Part shown: piece by piece, positions 25,044-32,915 of the stretch
Numbering within the stretch: the first letter of the stretch is position 1
Layout: every line of letters starts with the position of its first letter
Assembly: GCA_910585385.1 (NCBI GenBank)
Contig: CAJUDV010000017.1
Span: 1 to 49,645, forward strand
Direction: 5' to 3'
DNA from: an uncultured Oscillibacter sp.
GTDB lineage: Bacteria; Bacillota; Clostridia; Oscillospirales; Oscillospiraceae
DNA length: 49,645 nucleotides
The notes under the pieces: generated by a model
The model's input: only the letters and a program-made list of their open reading frames with translations
Databases searched by the model: none
What the model was told of the DNA's origin: nothing
Program-made: the position numbers and the translations under genes

Positions 25044-25445
25044 TCAGCGCTTTTGGGCGGAAAATTCCGCCGCCTCCCGAATCCAGCCCATGAGCTCCCC
25101 GTCGATCTCCTCCGCCGAGCCAATGACAATATGGTGGGTCCAGCGGCTCGGGTAGGGCTCCGAGACGGCGTCCACCCGGAGAGAGTCCAGCCGGCGGCCC
25201 AGGCCTATGGTGACGGTGAGATAGGGATTGGGCCGCAGAGCCGCCCGCCGCGCGGGCAGCAGGGAGGCGAAGGCGAAATTCCGCCTATTGGAAAAGGAGA
25301 TCTGGGTCTTCTGCACCCGGACGCGGGCGTCGGGATGCTCCGATAAAATCCGCTCCTCCAGAGCCAGGTACAAAGGGAGGGAGAGAGGACTCTCCCGGAA
25401 GAAAAAGGGGGTGTCGGGGTTTACCGGCTGATTGGTTTTCTCCAT
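25044..25445 (-). CDS. DUF5655-type protein
   Basis: A 133-residue soluble protein. It includes VRVQKTQISFSNRRNFAFAS and PYLTVTIGLGRRLDSLRVD, blocks I associate with the DUF5655 family of small proteins without known activity. ATG 25445 is supported by AAAGGAG; the in-frame upstream extension to 25685 lies over the deaminase end and is non-genic. It is a single gene, downstream of and on the same strand as guaD. Confidence 0.78.
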   Translation of the reverse strand: MEKTNQPVNPDTPFFFRESPLSLPLYLALEERILSEHPDARVRVQKTQISFSNRRNFAFASLLPARRAALRPNPYLTVTIGLGRRLDSLRVDAVSEPYPSRWTHHIVIGSAEEIDGELMGWIREAAEFSAQKR

Positions 25446-25606
25446 GGAACCGCGCTCCTTTCCTCTTGGGCTCCGCCCTGTATCCGCCGCTGGGGGAAGC
25501 TCCGCCGCCCCACTTCCGGCGTATGCGGCAAAACTTCCCCTCCGGCCTCGTTTCCCCCCTCCCCGGCCCGGGGAAACAGGCCCCGACAGGGCGGCCCTAA
25601 CCGTCA

Positions 25607-26878
25607 TCAATCCTCTGGGGAAAACACCCGCCGCCCGGCGCTCCACACCCCCCGGACGGCCCCGGGCTGCCGGACGTACAGGCACCGCTCCAGCCGCTCC
25701 TCCGGCGTCAGGGGGTGGGGCTGGAGCAGCCGGCTGTCGTCCAGCACCAGGGCGTGGAGCGCGTTGCCCGGGGCGAAGCCGGGTCCCTCCCCGAAGAAGG
25801 CCGCCCCGGCGGAGGTGGCCAGGTACCAGGCCTCCGCCGCGGTGAGGAAGTCCGTCTCCCAGCCGTCCAGAATCCGGCGGGCCTTGGAGGCCCGGATGGC
25901 GGAGGAGGCCGCGTCCAGCATGCTCAGCGTGTCGCCGCCGGCCACGTCGGTGCCCAGGGCCACGCTTACGCCCTCGTTCAGCAGCACCCGCACCGGGGCC
26001 ACGCCGGAGCAGATATTCTGGTTGGAGTCCGGGCAGTGGACGGCGGTGACCCCGGCGTTGCGCATGGCCCGGCGCTCCCGCTCATCGCACCAGACGCAGT
26101 GGGCCATCACCGTGCGGCCGTTCCACAGTCCGTACTTGGCGTAGGTCTCCCAGTACTGTGCGCAGTCCGGGTGCAGCTCCCGGACCCAGGCCCCCTCCGC
26201 CGTGTTCTCCGACAGGTGGGACTGGACGGGCAGGTCCCGCTCCGCCGCCAGCCTGCCCAAAAAGGCCATCAGCTCATCGGTGCAGGAGGGGGTGAACCGG
26301 GGCGTCACCATGGGCCTGACATACCGGAAATCGCCGCACTCCTCCAGCCACCGCAGGGTTTCCGCCATGGACTCCTCCGTGGTCTCCTGGAGGTTGGGCG
26401 CGCCGTTGCGGTCCATGTTCACCTTGCCCACGTACCCGGTGACCCCGGCCTTTTCCAGCTCCTCCATGAGAATCCGCGTGGCCTGGCGGTGGAGGGAGGA
26501 GAACATACACACCCGGGTGGTGCCGTTGGCCACGAGGTCTCCGGCCAGGCGACGGTAGACCTCTCGGGCGTAGCCGGGATCGGCGAACCGGGCCTCCGTG
26601 GGGAAGGCATAGGTGTTCAGCCAGTCCAGCAGGGGCAGGTCCATACCCATGCCCATCATGGGGTACTGCGGGGCGTGGAGGTGCAGGTCCGCCGGGGCCT
26701 GGAGGATCAGCGCGTCCCCGCAGTCCTCCACCGCCGCCCCGGCGTACCGCTCCGGCAGGGCGGGGAACACCCCGGCGATCTTCCCGTCCTCCGCGACGAG
26801 ATACCCTCCCTCCGTCACGTCCAGCCTGCCCAGGGCCGGGGCGGAGATGACAGTGCCCTTCAAAATCGTCAAAGCCAT
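25607..26878 (-). CDS. guaD: Guanine deaminase-like amidohydrolase
   Basis: A 423-residue metal-dependent hydrolase that would convert guanine to xanthine and ammonia. The metal site shows ADLHLHAPQYP (about residue 55; HAPQYP is typical of guanine deaminases), SHLSENT, AHCVWCDERE and the catalytic-acid block GTDVAGGD. ATG 26878 has GAGAGGTG upstream; the longer in-frame reading to 27082 would cover the riboswitch and is rejected. The guanine-class riboswitch in the leader strongly supports guanine as the substrate. Confidence 0.9.
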   Translation of the reverse strand: MALTILKGTVISAPALGRLDVTEGGYLVAEDGKIAGVFPALPERYAGAAVEDCGDALILQAPADLHLHAPQYPMMGMGMDLPLLDWLNTYAFPTEARFADPGYAREVYRRLAGDLVANGTTRVCMFSSLHRQATRILMEELEKAGVTGYVGKVNMDRNGAPNLQETTEESMAETLRWLEECGDFRYVRPMVTPRFTPSCTDELMAFLGRLAAERDLPVQSHLSENTAEGAWVRELHPDCAQYWETYAKYGLWNGRTVMAHCVWCDERERRAMRNAGVTAVHCPDSNQNICSGVAPVRVLLNEGVSVALGTDVAGGDTLSMLDAASSAIRASKARRILDGWETDFLTAAEAWYLATSAGAAFFGEGPGFAPGNALHALVLDDSRLLQPHPLTPEERLERCLYVRQPGAVRGVWSAGRRVFSPED

Positions 26879-26903
26879 GGTAACACCTCTCTCACAAATT
26901 TGG

Positions 26904-26950
26904 CGGAAAGAAAAGCGCCTTCCCGGCAGGGCGGGTCTCCCTGCGGAAAG
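26904..26950 (-). terminator. Terminator of the guanine riboswitch expression platform
   Basis: On the minus strand CTTTCC-GCAGGG (26939-26950) pairs with CCCTGC-CG-GGAAGG (26918-26931), with a CG bulge and one G-U pair. The U-rich TTTTCTTTCC follows (26904-26914). It lies between the aptamer and the guaD start, so it can stop transcription before the gene. Confidence 0.7.
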
Positions 26951-26953
26951 ACA

Positions 26954-27017
26954 CTCATAGCAGGGCCTTAGGCGGCCCCGTAGAAACTTTCGCGCCATCA
27001 CAGCGAAATTATATGAG
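26954..27017 (-). ncRNA. Guanine-class purine riboswitch aptamer
   Basis: Reading the minus strand: P1 CTCATA/TATGAG closes the element. TAAT of J1/2 follows, then P2 (TTCGC with GCGAA) and loop GTGATGG. J2/3 is GTTTCTAC, as in known purine riboswitches. P3 (GGGC with GCCC) has a loop containing GCCTAA that can pair with the GG of the first loop. The base before the 3' P1 strand is C, the specificity position that selects guanine over adenine. Confidence 0.88.
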
Positions 27018-27039
27018 CTGTTCACTTTTCTCCGGTTAA

Positions 27040-27261
27040 TTTCAGTATACCACAGACAAAGGCGGAGCGCAAGAGCCGGCACCCGCCGAAAGTGTCCGAT
27101 ATTGTCTGGCCAACCGGATTCTGGCTCAGCCCGTGGCGGCCCGGCGGCTTTTCCAACCCTATCGGGAGCGGGAGGACCTGACCCCCAGGGAGCGGAACAC
27201 CTGGTACCAGGACGAGGCCGCCATGCCGGAGCAGTTCACCGCCGGCATGGAAACAGCGTAA
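27040..27261 (+). pseudogene. Possible gene remnant, open frame without a start
   Basis: A 73-codon open frame between stops at 27037 and 27259 with no usable start. The last 50 codons (from CLANRILAQPVAARRLF to QFTAGMETA) use typical coding codons and look like a decayed C-terminus. Its 5' part overlaps the guaD promoter on the other strand. No family was recognised. It may simply be chance in GC-rich DNA. Confidence 0.3.
27044..27072 (-). promoter_or_regulatory. Promoter of the guanine riboswitch-guaD transcript
   Basis: On the minus strand TTGCGC (27067-27072), a 17-base spacer and TATACT (27044-27049), about 27 bases upstream of the aptamer. Confidence 0.7.
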
Positions 27262-27262
27262 A

Positions 27263-27295
27263 AGACGGCGGGAGGCTGTGCGCCTCCCGCCGTCT
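27263..27295 (-). terminator. Intrinsic terminator of the thiamine operon
   Basis: A 14-bp perfect stem (27263-27276 with 27282-27295), loop TGTGC, followed on the minus strand by TTTT. It lies 13 bases past the thiY stop. Confidence 0.88.
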
Positions 27296-27307
27296 GCGCG
27301 CTCTCCA

Positions 27308-28330
27308 TCAAAAGGAGAGATTTGCCCGGACATCATCCAGGGCCGGGGCGGCGCCGATGAGCCCCTGGGCCAGCATCCACTGGATGTTCTCCTCCCAGCA
27401 CTCGTCAGACTGGGAGAGGAACGGCGCCTCCGCCGTCTCCATCATGGGCAGCAGCGTCTCCATGCTGGACCGCTCCACCGCCTCCGACAGCGGGAAGTTC
27501 TCCTGACTCTGGTTGGCCAAAAGAACGGCCAGGGCCTCCTCCGGGTCCGCCTTCATATCCGCGAACCCCTTCGCGCTGGCCCGCAGAAAGGCCCCCAGCG
27601 TCCCGCTGTCCTCCTCAATGACCCTGTCGTTTGCCAGGAACACGCCCTCGTAGTAGGCGGGTACGCCGTAATCGTCCAATTCCAGCCACCTGACGGAGAA
27701 TCCCTCCGCCTCCAGCTGGGGCACCTCGTGGTTTTTCAGGCACCCAATGGTGGCGTCCACGCTGCCGGTGGTCATGGAGCTCATGAGGTCAAAGCCCACG
27801 TCCACCATGGTCACATCGCCGTAGTCCGCCCCCGCGCCGGCCATGACGCTGCGGACAATGGCCTCCGAGAGCTCCGTCCCGGCGTAGCCCACGGTCTTGC
27901 CCGCCAGGTCCGCGGGGGACCGGATGCCCTTTTCCGCAAGGGACAGCACGATGTTCAGCGGCCCCTGAACCACGGCGCCGATGGACTTCACCGGCACGGC
28001 CTGGTTGGCCCGGGCCTGGATCACGTCCTGCTGGTAGTAGAGGCCGACGTCCGCCTTTCCCGCCGCCACCAGGGAGATAGCATCGTTGGCGTTGGAGGGG
28101 AAACGGATGTTGACCTTCAATCCCTCCTCCGCGTAGTAGCCTCTCTCCATGGCCACGTACAAAAAGGCGTGGAGGGCGTTGGGGTACCAGTCCAGCACCA
28201 CGTCCAGCTCCCGCAGGTCCTCTCCCCCGGCGGGAATCACCTGGGCGGGCCCATCCGGGCTGGAGATTACACCGCCGGAGCAGCCCGTCAGCAGCAGGCA
28301 CGCCATCAGCGCAGCAAAGCATCTTTTCAT
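27308..28330 (-). CDS. thiY: ABC transporter substrate-binding lipoprotein (ThiY-like, NMT1 family)
   Basis: A 340-residue solute-binding protein. The N-terminus MKRCFAALMACLLLTGCSGG is a lipoprotein signal with the lipobox LLTGC (Cys17). VVLDWYPNALHAFLYVA is the signature of the ThiY/THI5-like family, which binds formyl-aminopyrimidine or hydroxymethylpyrimidine. With the permease and ATPase upstream it forms an importer of thiamine pyrimidine precursors. The TPP riboswitch at the head of the operon supports this substrate. Confidence 0.9.
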   Translation of the reverse strand: MKRCFAALMACLLLTGCSGGVISSPDGPAQVIPAGGEDLRELDVVLDWYPNALHAFLYVAMERGYYAEEGLKVNIRFPSNANDAISLVAAGKADVGLYYQQDVIQARANQAVPVKSIGAVVQGPLNIVLSLAEKGIRSPADLAGKTVGYAGTELSEAIVRSVMAGAGADYGDVTMVDVGFDLMSSMTTGSVDATIGCLKNHEVPQLEAEGFSVRWLELDDYGVPAYYEGVFLANDRVIEEDSGTLGAFLRASAKGFADMKADPEEALAVLLANQSQENFPLSEAVERSSMETLLPMMETAEAPFLSQSDECWEENIQWMLAQGLIGAAPALDDVRANLSF

Positions 28331-28357
28331 AAGGCTCCTTTCCAGGGCGGCGGCCTC

Positions 28358-29113
28358 TCAGCTCTCGCCCCGCCACTTCACAATCCTTCTTTCCGCCAGC
28401 CCCACCAGGCCCGTCACCGCCATGGCCACGGCGCTGAGGAGCACGATGGGGGCGAAGACTCCCGCCCCGTCCAGCTGGGTCATCATCCGGCGGGAGAAGT
28501 ACCCCAGGCCGCTCTGGGCCCCCAGCCACTCCCCGATGGCCGCGCCGATGATGCTGATGGGCACCGCCATCTTCACGGCGGAGAAGAAGCTGGGCAGGGC
28601 GCAGGGGACCTTGACCTTGCAAAAGACCTCCCACTTTGTGGCCCCGTAGGTCTCCAGCAGCTCCGTCATCTCCGTCCGGGCGGAGCGGAGGCCGTCGTAC
28701 ACCGTGATGGTGATGGGGAAAAAGGTCATCAGCACCGACACCAGCACCTTGCTCCAGACGCCGTAGCCAAACCACAGCACAAACAGCGGCGCGATGGCGG
28801 TGGTGGGAATGGTCTGGGAGGCCACCACCACCGGGTACAGGCACCTTCGCACCAGGGGGCTCCAGTCCATAGCCGCCGCCAGCCCCAGTCCCAGCGCCAG
28901 GGAGATGGCGAGGCCCAGCCCCGTCACCGCCATGGTGGCGGGCAGGTGGACGGTGAAAAGAGGTCCCCGCAGCTCCCACAGCCGCCCCAGGATCTGGACG
29001 GGCGTGGGCAGGATATAGGCGGCGTCCACCTTCATGGCCCCCAGCTGCCAGAGGACCAGCAGGGCAAAGAGGAAGACCAGCGCGGGCAGACTGCCCCGGT
29101 TTGCCCTGTTCAT
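28358..29113 (-). CDS. thiX: ABC transporter permease (ThiX-like)
   Basis: A 251-residue inner-membrane permease with about six hydrophobic helices. The EAA loop-like stretch (ELLETYGATKWEVFCKVKVP) contacts the ATPase. It belongs to the family that includes nitrate/taurine and thiamine-precursor permeases. It overlaps the ATPase gene by four bases and ends 27 bases before thiY. Confidence 0.9.
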   Translation of the reverse strand: MNRANRGSLPALVFLFALLVLWQLGAMKVDAAYILPTPVQILGRLWELRGPLFTVHLPATMAVTGLGLAISLALGLGLAAAMDWSPLVRRCLYPVVVASQTIPTTAIAPLFVLWFGYGVWSKVLVSVLMTFFPITITVYDGLRSARTEMTELLETYGATKWEVFCKVKVPCALPSFFSAVKMAVPISIIGAAIGEWLGAQSGLGYFSRRMMTQLDGAGVFAPIVLLSAVAMAVTGLVGLAERRIVKWRGES

Positions 29114-29871
29114 ACCTCCACCTGCCTTCTCAGCATTTCAATCAGTTCCTCCCTCAGCTCCGCCATCTCGGGGCGGGCAAGGCAGGCCCGGGTCCTAGGA
29201 TAGAGCGCCGGGACGGGGATCTCCGAAAGACGCCGGATGGGCGTCTGGTCCACCGCCAGCACGCTGCCGGAGAGGAACACCGCCTCCTCCACGTCGTGGG
29301 TGATAAAGAGGATGGTCTTCCTGTGTTTCTCCCACTGCTCCAGCAGCCACTCCTGCATGGAGACCCGGGTGAGATAGTCCAGGGCGGAGAAGGGCTCGTC
29401 CAGCAGCAGCAGGCCGCCGCCCGCCAGCATGGTGCGGGCAAAGGCCGCCCGCTGGCGCATCCCGCCGGAGAGCTCCCCGGGGAACTTCCCGGCGCAGCCC
29501 GCCAGGCCCACGTCCTCCAAGGCCGCCTCCGCCAGCTCCCGCCGCTGCGCCTTGGTGTACCCGCCCCGGATCTCCAGGGGAAGGGCCAGATTCTCCCCCA
29601 CGGTGCGCCAGGGAAACAGCAGGTCCCGCTGGGGCATATAGCCGCAGCAGCGGGACTGCCCCTGGATGGGCGCGCCGTTTATCCGGATGGTCCCGCTCTT
29701 GGGCCGCAGCAGGCCGCAGGTCAGGCGGAGAACCGTGCTCTTGCCGCACCCGCTGACTCCCACGACGCAGTGGAAGGACCCGGGCTCCACGGAGAAGCTC
29801 AGATCGTCGATGATGTCAAAATCGTCCTCCGGATAGCGGTAGGAGACATGGTCGAACTCCAGCGCACTCAT
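29110..29871 (-). CDS. thiZ: ABC transporter ATP-binding protein (ThiZ-like)
   Basis: A 253-residue ABC ATPase. Walker A is GVSGCGKST (about 39-47), the Q-loop lies in GYMPQRDLLFPW, the ABC signature is LSGGMRQR, Walker B is LLLLDEPFSALD and the switch histidine is in FITHDVEEA. It powers import of the thiamine precursor. Four-base overlaps with both neighbours indicate coupled translation. Confidence 0.92.
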   Translation of the reverse strand: MSALEFDHVSYRYPEDDFDIIDDLSFSVEPGSFHCVVGVSGCGKSTVLRLTCGLLRPKSGTIRINGAPIQGQSRCCGYMPQRDLLFPWRTVGENLALPLEIRGGYTKAQRRELAEAALEDVGLAGCAGKFPGELSGGMRQRAAFARTMLAGGGLLLLDEPFSALDYLTRVSMQEWLLEQWEKHRKTILFITHDVEEAVFLSGSVLAVDQTPIRRLSEIPVPALYPRTRACLARPEMAELREELIEMLRRQVEV

Positions 29872-30527
29872 GGCCGCATCTCCCAGGCCATGTCCCAGAA
29901 GGCCAGCTCATAGCGGCTGCAATTGACGAAGATCTCCTCCAGGTACCGGAGCTCCGCCTCCGACGCCCCCGCCGAGAGGCGGTCCATCAGTTCAACAAGG
30001 GCCCGGTTGGCGGCGGCGTAGTCCTCCGAGGCGTAGCCCCGGACCCACTCGCCGTAGAAGGGATGCTCCGCCGCCCCGGGGCGCTTCGCCAGGGTCCGGC
30101 CGATCTCGGCGTAGCTCCAGGAGCAGGCCAGGATGGCCGCCGTGATCTCCCGGGGCCCGCCCCGGTCAGCCACGGAGAGCATATAATGGGTGTAGGAGAG
30201 GTTGTCCAGGGCGGGCCGCGCGGCCAGCACCCGCTCCTCCGAGACGCCCAGCCGCTCCATATAGGCCCGGTGGAGGTCCATCTCCCCGTCCAGCACGGAC
30301 TCCACGTTCCGGGCAAAGGTCCGCATCAGCGCCGGGTCCCGGGCTTTCACCACCCCCAGGGCAAAGACCCGGGCGTAGTCGAAGAGGTACAGGTAGTCCT
30401 GGAGCATGAAGTAGCGGAACTTCTCCGCCGGCAGAGTTCCGTCCCCAATCCCCGTGACAAAGGGGTGGGTGAGACACCGCTCCCAGATGGGACGGGCCGC
30501 CTCCCGCAGGCGCTGGGAAACCGTCAT
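29868..30527 (-). CDS. tenA: TenA family thiaminase II / aminopyrimidine aminohydrolase
   Basis: A 219-residue helical enzyme that hydrolyses aminopyrimidine to hydroxymethylpyrimidine in thiamine salvage. The catalytic cysteine is in ILACSWSYAEIG, and the conserved YELAFWDMAW closes the active site near the C-terminus. It is the first gene of the operon. A GAGGAGG ribosome binding site lies seven bases before ATG 30527. Being first suggests that the operon is for salvage of degraded thiamine rather than uptake of thiamine itself. Confidence 0.93.
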   Translation of the reverse strand: MTVSQRLREAARPIWERCLTHPFVTGIGDGTLPAEKFRYFMLQDYLYLFDYARVFALGVVKARDPALMRTFARNVESVLDGEMDLHRAYMERLGVSEERVLAARPALDNLSYTHYMLSVADRGGPREITAAILACSWSYAEIGRTLAKRPGAAEHPFYGEWVRGYASEDYAAANRALVELMDRLSAGASEAELRYLEEIFVNCSRYELAFWDMAWEMRP

Positions 30528-30551
30528 AATAACTCCTCCTCGCGATACAGT

Positions 30552-30586
30552 GAAAAAAAGCGGGACGTCCCCTGGGGGACGTCCCG
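30552..30586 (-). terminator. Expression-platform terminator of the TPP riboswitch
   Basis: A 12-bp perfect stem (30561-30572 with 30575-30586), followed on the minus strand by a run of seven T. It lies between the aptamer and tenA and should form when TPP is bound. Confidence 0.88.
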
Positions 30587-30628
30587 TTTCATTACGAGAA
30601 AACCGCCGAAAAGCACGGCGTACAGCTG

Positions 30629-30711
30629 CATCCCTACGTTGGCATGATCCAAATCAGGTGAGGTCGAGGGGTAACACCCTCCTCTCAGCCCCCTTCCGGG
30701 GACTCCCTTGC
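30629..30711 (-). ncRNA. TPP riboswitch (THI element)
   Basis: On the minus strand the order is GGGAGTCC, GGGCTGAGAGG, a short variable stem with ACCC, GACCTCACCTGATTTGGATC and ATGCCAACGTAGGGA. CTGAGAGG and CTGATTTGGAT are the invariant pyrimidine- and diphosphate-sensing cores. It controls the tenA-thiZ-thiX-thiY operon through the terminator that follows. Confidence 0.97.
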
Positions 30712-30733
30712 AAGCTGCAAGTATACGCCGCTT

Positions 30734-31345
30734 TTATGAAAATGTCAATCCCTTTTCGCCGGACAGGCCCGCGTGAAGGATCTCCGGGAAGGGCCGCACC
30801 GGCAACGGGTCCTCCCGGTGCTCCCCGATGTGCTTCTCCATCCACACCATGTTATACCACCGGCCGAACTTGCAGCCGCACTGGCGGAACTCCCCCGCCA
30901 GCCGCCAGCCCAGGCGGCGGTGGAAGTCCACGCTGTCCCGGGTCAGATACTCGTCCTCCCGCTCCGGGCAGGCAATGCAGGCGTTGACGTTTAAAATTCC
31001 CTGGGCCGCCAGGCACCCTTCCAGGACCTCGTACAGCCTCCGTCCGATCCCCCGCCGCCGCTCGTTCTCCCGGACGTAGACCGTGGTCTCCACGGCCCAG
31101 TCATAGGCGGCCCGCTCCTTGAAGGGGCCGGCGTAGGCGTAGCCCAGAATCCGCCCCTCCGCCTCGGCCGCAAGGTAGGGGTACCGCTCCAGCGTGCGGG
31201 CGACGCGCCCGGCGAACGCCTCCGCGGAGGGGACGGCGTACTCAAAGGTGACGGCGGTCTTCTCCACATAGGGCGCGTAGATCTCCAGCAGCGCGGCGGC
31301 GTCCTCCGGCGCGGCGGGGCGGATAATCAGATTTCCCGGGGTCAT
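30734..31345 (-). CDS. GNAT family N-acetyltransferase (phosphinothricin-type)
   Basis: A 203-residue acetyltransferase. The acetyl-CoA motif A is VYVRENERRRGIGRRLYEVL, and the N-terminus LIIRPAAPEDAAALLEIYAP matches the phosphinothricin/methionine-sulfone acetyltransferase group. The residues ACIACPEREDE and FHRRLGWRLAGEFRQCGCKF complete the fold. ATG 31345 has GGGAGGG upstream and its own promoter (TTGACT 31397-31402, 17 bases, TACGTT 31374-31379). The same frame stays open upstream to 31591, but that part reads as a separate remnant. Confidence 0.88.
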   Translation of the reverse strand: MTPGNLIIRPAAPEDAAALLEIYAPYVEKTAVTFEYAVPSAEAFAGRVARTLERYPYLAAEAEGRILGYAYAGPFKERAAYDWAVETTVYVRENERRRGIGRRLYEVLEGCLAAQGILNVNACIACPEREDEYLTRDSVDFHRRLGWRLAGEFRQCGCKFGRWYNMVWMEKHIGEHREDPLPVRPFPEILHAGLSGEKGLTFS

Positions 31346-31591
31346 GGCAGTCCCTCCCGTTCCCGTTTTTTCAAACGTAGCACACCGGGGCGGGGAAGTC
31401 AAGCCCGGCGGCTTTGTTCCGGAGATCCCGTTCAGCTCCAGGTATTTCACCAGGTCCTCCACGCACGCCCGGTCGCTTGGCCGGGCGTCAATGATTTTCG
31501 CCATATTCCGCAGATGCGGGTTGGCGGGCTGGGGAGTAAATCCGCAGATGCCGTAGATCAGCATCATTTTCTCCAGGAAGTCTCTATTCAT
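31346..31591 (-). pseudogene. N-terminal gene fragment open into the GNAT gene
   Basis: An ORF from ATG 31591 (MNRDFLEKMMLIYGICGFTP) with a GGAGGT ribosome binding site. About 57 residues read like genuine protein (to DLVKYLELNGIS); the rest runs through the GNAT promoter without a stop into the acetyltransferase. It looks like the remains of a gene truncated by deletion and now fused in frame. A minus-strand promoter exists (TTGATT 31648-31653, 18 bases, TATAAT 31624-31629), so a fusion protein could be made. Confidence 0.45.
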
Positions 31592-31611
31592 GGCCTCATG
31601 CACCTCCATAT

Positions 31612-31673
31612 CCATATATAGTCATTATAAACCTGAATACTCCATATAATCAAGACAAATCCTCTATATATGG
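31612..31673. promoter_or_regulatory. CCATATA repeats between divergent genes (probable XRE operator)
   Basis: CCATATATAG (31612-31621) and CTATATATGG (31664-31673) are a perfect inverted repeat, and a third CCATATAAT lies at 31642-31650. They flank or overlap the -10 boxes of both divergent transcripts, next to the XRE gene. Confidence 0.5.
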
Positions 31674-31681
31674 AGAACAAA

Positions 31682-31930
31682 ATGAATCGCAGTACGCCGA
31701 AAAAACGGAATATCGGTCAAAAAGTCAAATATTACCGTATACAGCGCGAATTATCCCAAAAGGATTTGGCCGCCCGTCTGCAAACGATTGGCTGTGACAT
31801 GACTTCCGAGATGATCTGGAAATCAGAAAACGGACGGCGAAATCTCTCAATTTTTGAGATCGACAAACTGACAGAGGTCCTGAACGTAGACTACAACGCC
31901 CTCTTCGCCCAGGACGAAGCGCCCCAATAA
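31682..31930 (+). CDS. XRE-family helix-turn-helix regulator
   Basis: An 82-residue single-domain regulator with the HTH in IGQKVKYYRIQRELSQKDLA and the following MTSEMIWKSENGRRNLSIFE. The start is ATG 31682, six bases after GGAG; an in-frame ATG at 31670 contains that ribosome binding site. It probably controls its own promoter through the CCATATA repeats. A strong bidirectional terminator follows at 31937-31965. Confidence 0.85.
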   Translation: MNRSTPKKRNIGQKVKYYRIQRELSQKDLAARLQTIGCDMTSEMIWKSENGRRNLSIFEIDKLTEVLNVDYNALFAQDEAPQ

Positions 31931-31936
31931 GCCAAC

Positions 31937-31965
31937 GGGAGCCGGGACAAATTGTCCCGGCTCCC
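31937..31965. terminator. Hairpin terminator between convergent genes
   Basis: A 13-bp perfect stem (31937-31949 with 31953-31965) and AAT loop, 6 bases after the XRE stop and 11 bases from the GlsB-like stop. Confidence 0.8.
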
Positions 31966-31976
31966 TCTCTGTATGC

Positions 31977-32216
31977 TCAGCGAAACAGCTTCCGCCCTAT
32001 CCAGATGAACAGACACGCCCCCACAACGGACACAATCAAATTGGCGATAGTCCCGTAGGCATGAAACCCGATCACCCCAAAGACGAAGCTGCCCACCATG
32101 GAGCCCACCACGCCCACCACGATATTCCGCAGGAGGCTCCCCTCCATGTCCATCAGCTTTCCGGCGATCCAGCCCACCAGGGCGCCGGTGATCAACGTAC
32201 CCAGTAAACGAAACAC
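31977..32216 (-). CDS. GlsB/YeaQ/YmgE family membrane protein
   Basis: A 79-residue transglycosylase-associated-type protein with three hydrophobic helices rich in Gly: LLGTLITGALVGWIAGKLMD, IVVGVVGSMVGSFVFGVIGF and a C-terminal helix ending in GRKLFR. It is a stress-associated small inner-membrane protein of unknown action. Length and glycine pattern are normal for the family. Confidence 0.9.
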   Translation of the reverse strand: MFRLLGTLITGALVGWIAGKLMDMEGSLLRNIVVGVVGSMVGSFVFGVIGFHAYGTIANLIVSVVGACLFIWIGRKLFR

Positions 32217-32278
32217 AGTCTCTCTTCTCCTTCTCCGCCCGGGGGGCGGTTTTCTCTGGTATATGGTATGGGGAGCGC

Positions 32279-32902
32279 TCAGTCCTTGATATACTCCCGC
32301 ACCCGGTAGACCGCGCCGATCTCCTCCTCGCAGATCTTACGGCAGTTCTCGATCTCCTCCGGGGGAATCGTGTCCACCACGGTCATCATCACCGTGGGCA
32401 CGTACTTTGTCAGCTCCCTGGCAAAGGCCTTCATGGCCTGGTAGGCCCCGGGATACCGGGGCCGGCACAGCGCCTCGTACTTCTCCGCCGTGTCGGTGTT
32501 CAGCGAGATGGAGACCTCGTCAAACCGCCCCGCGAAGTCCGGGCAGGTGTCCCGGCCGTGGATGAGGCTGGCGGTGCCGTTGGTGTTCATGCGGGTGGTG
32601 ATTTTCGTTCCGTGCTCCTTCATCCGGTCGATGACCCAGCAGATGTCCTCCAGCCGGTAGGCGGGCTCGCCGAAGCCGCAGAACACCAGCTGCTTAAATT
32701 TCGAGAGGTCCCAGCCCTCGATGGAGGCCAGGATCTCCTCCCTTGTGGGCTCCCGCTCCAGCCACAGATTGTCGTTGTAGATGCTGCCGCCGCTGGCCTC
32801 GTTGTGCCGCAGGCAGAAGGTGCAGGCGTAATCACAGCGGTTGGTGGTGTTGACGTAGAGGTTCCCCTCGTACTCATAGGTGATGGTAAAGCCCTTTTTC
32901 AT
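32279..32902 (-). CDS. TatD family-associated radical SAM protein
   Basis: A 207-residue compact radical SAM enzyme. CDYACTFC near residue 23 is the CxxxCxxC [4Fe-4S] motif, followed by QLVFCGFGEP and the TTRMNTNG strand. Length and gene order match the TatD-associated radical SAM family, whose substrate is not established. ATG 32902 is supported by GAGGAG eight bases upstream, and the longer in-frame reading to 33016 is rejected. It lies downstream of tatD on the same strand, so the two are probably cotranscribed. Confidence 0.88.
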   Translation of the reverse strand: MKKGFTITYEYEGNLYVNTTNRCDYACTFCLRHNEASGGSIYNDNLWLEREPTREEILASIEGWDLSKFKQLVFCGFGEPAYRLEDICWVIDRMKEHGTKITTRMNTNGTASLIHGRDTCPDFAGRFDEVSISLNTDTAEKYEALCRPRYPGAYQAMKAFARELTKYVPTVMMTVVDTIPPEEIENCRKICEEEIGAVYRVREYIKD

Positions 32903-32915
32903 ATTCGTCGCTCCT

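Noticed and set aside
27278..29203. A 641-codon plus-strand ORF opposite the thiamine transporter genes
   Set aside because: It covers three well-supported minus-strand genes and its composition is typical of antisense frames.
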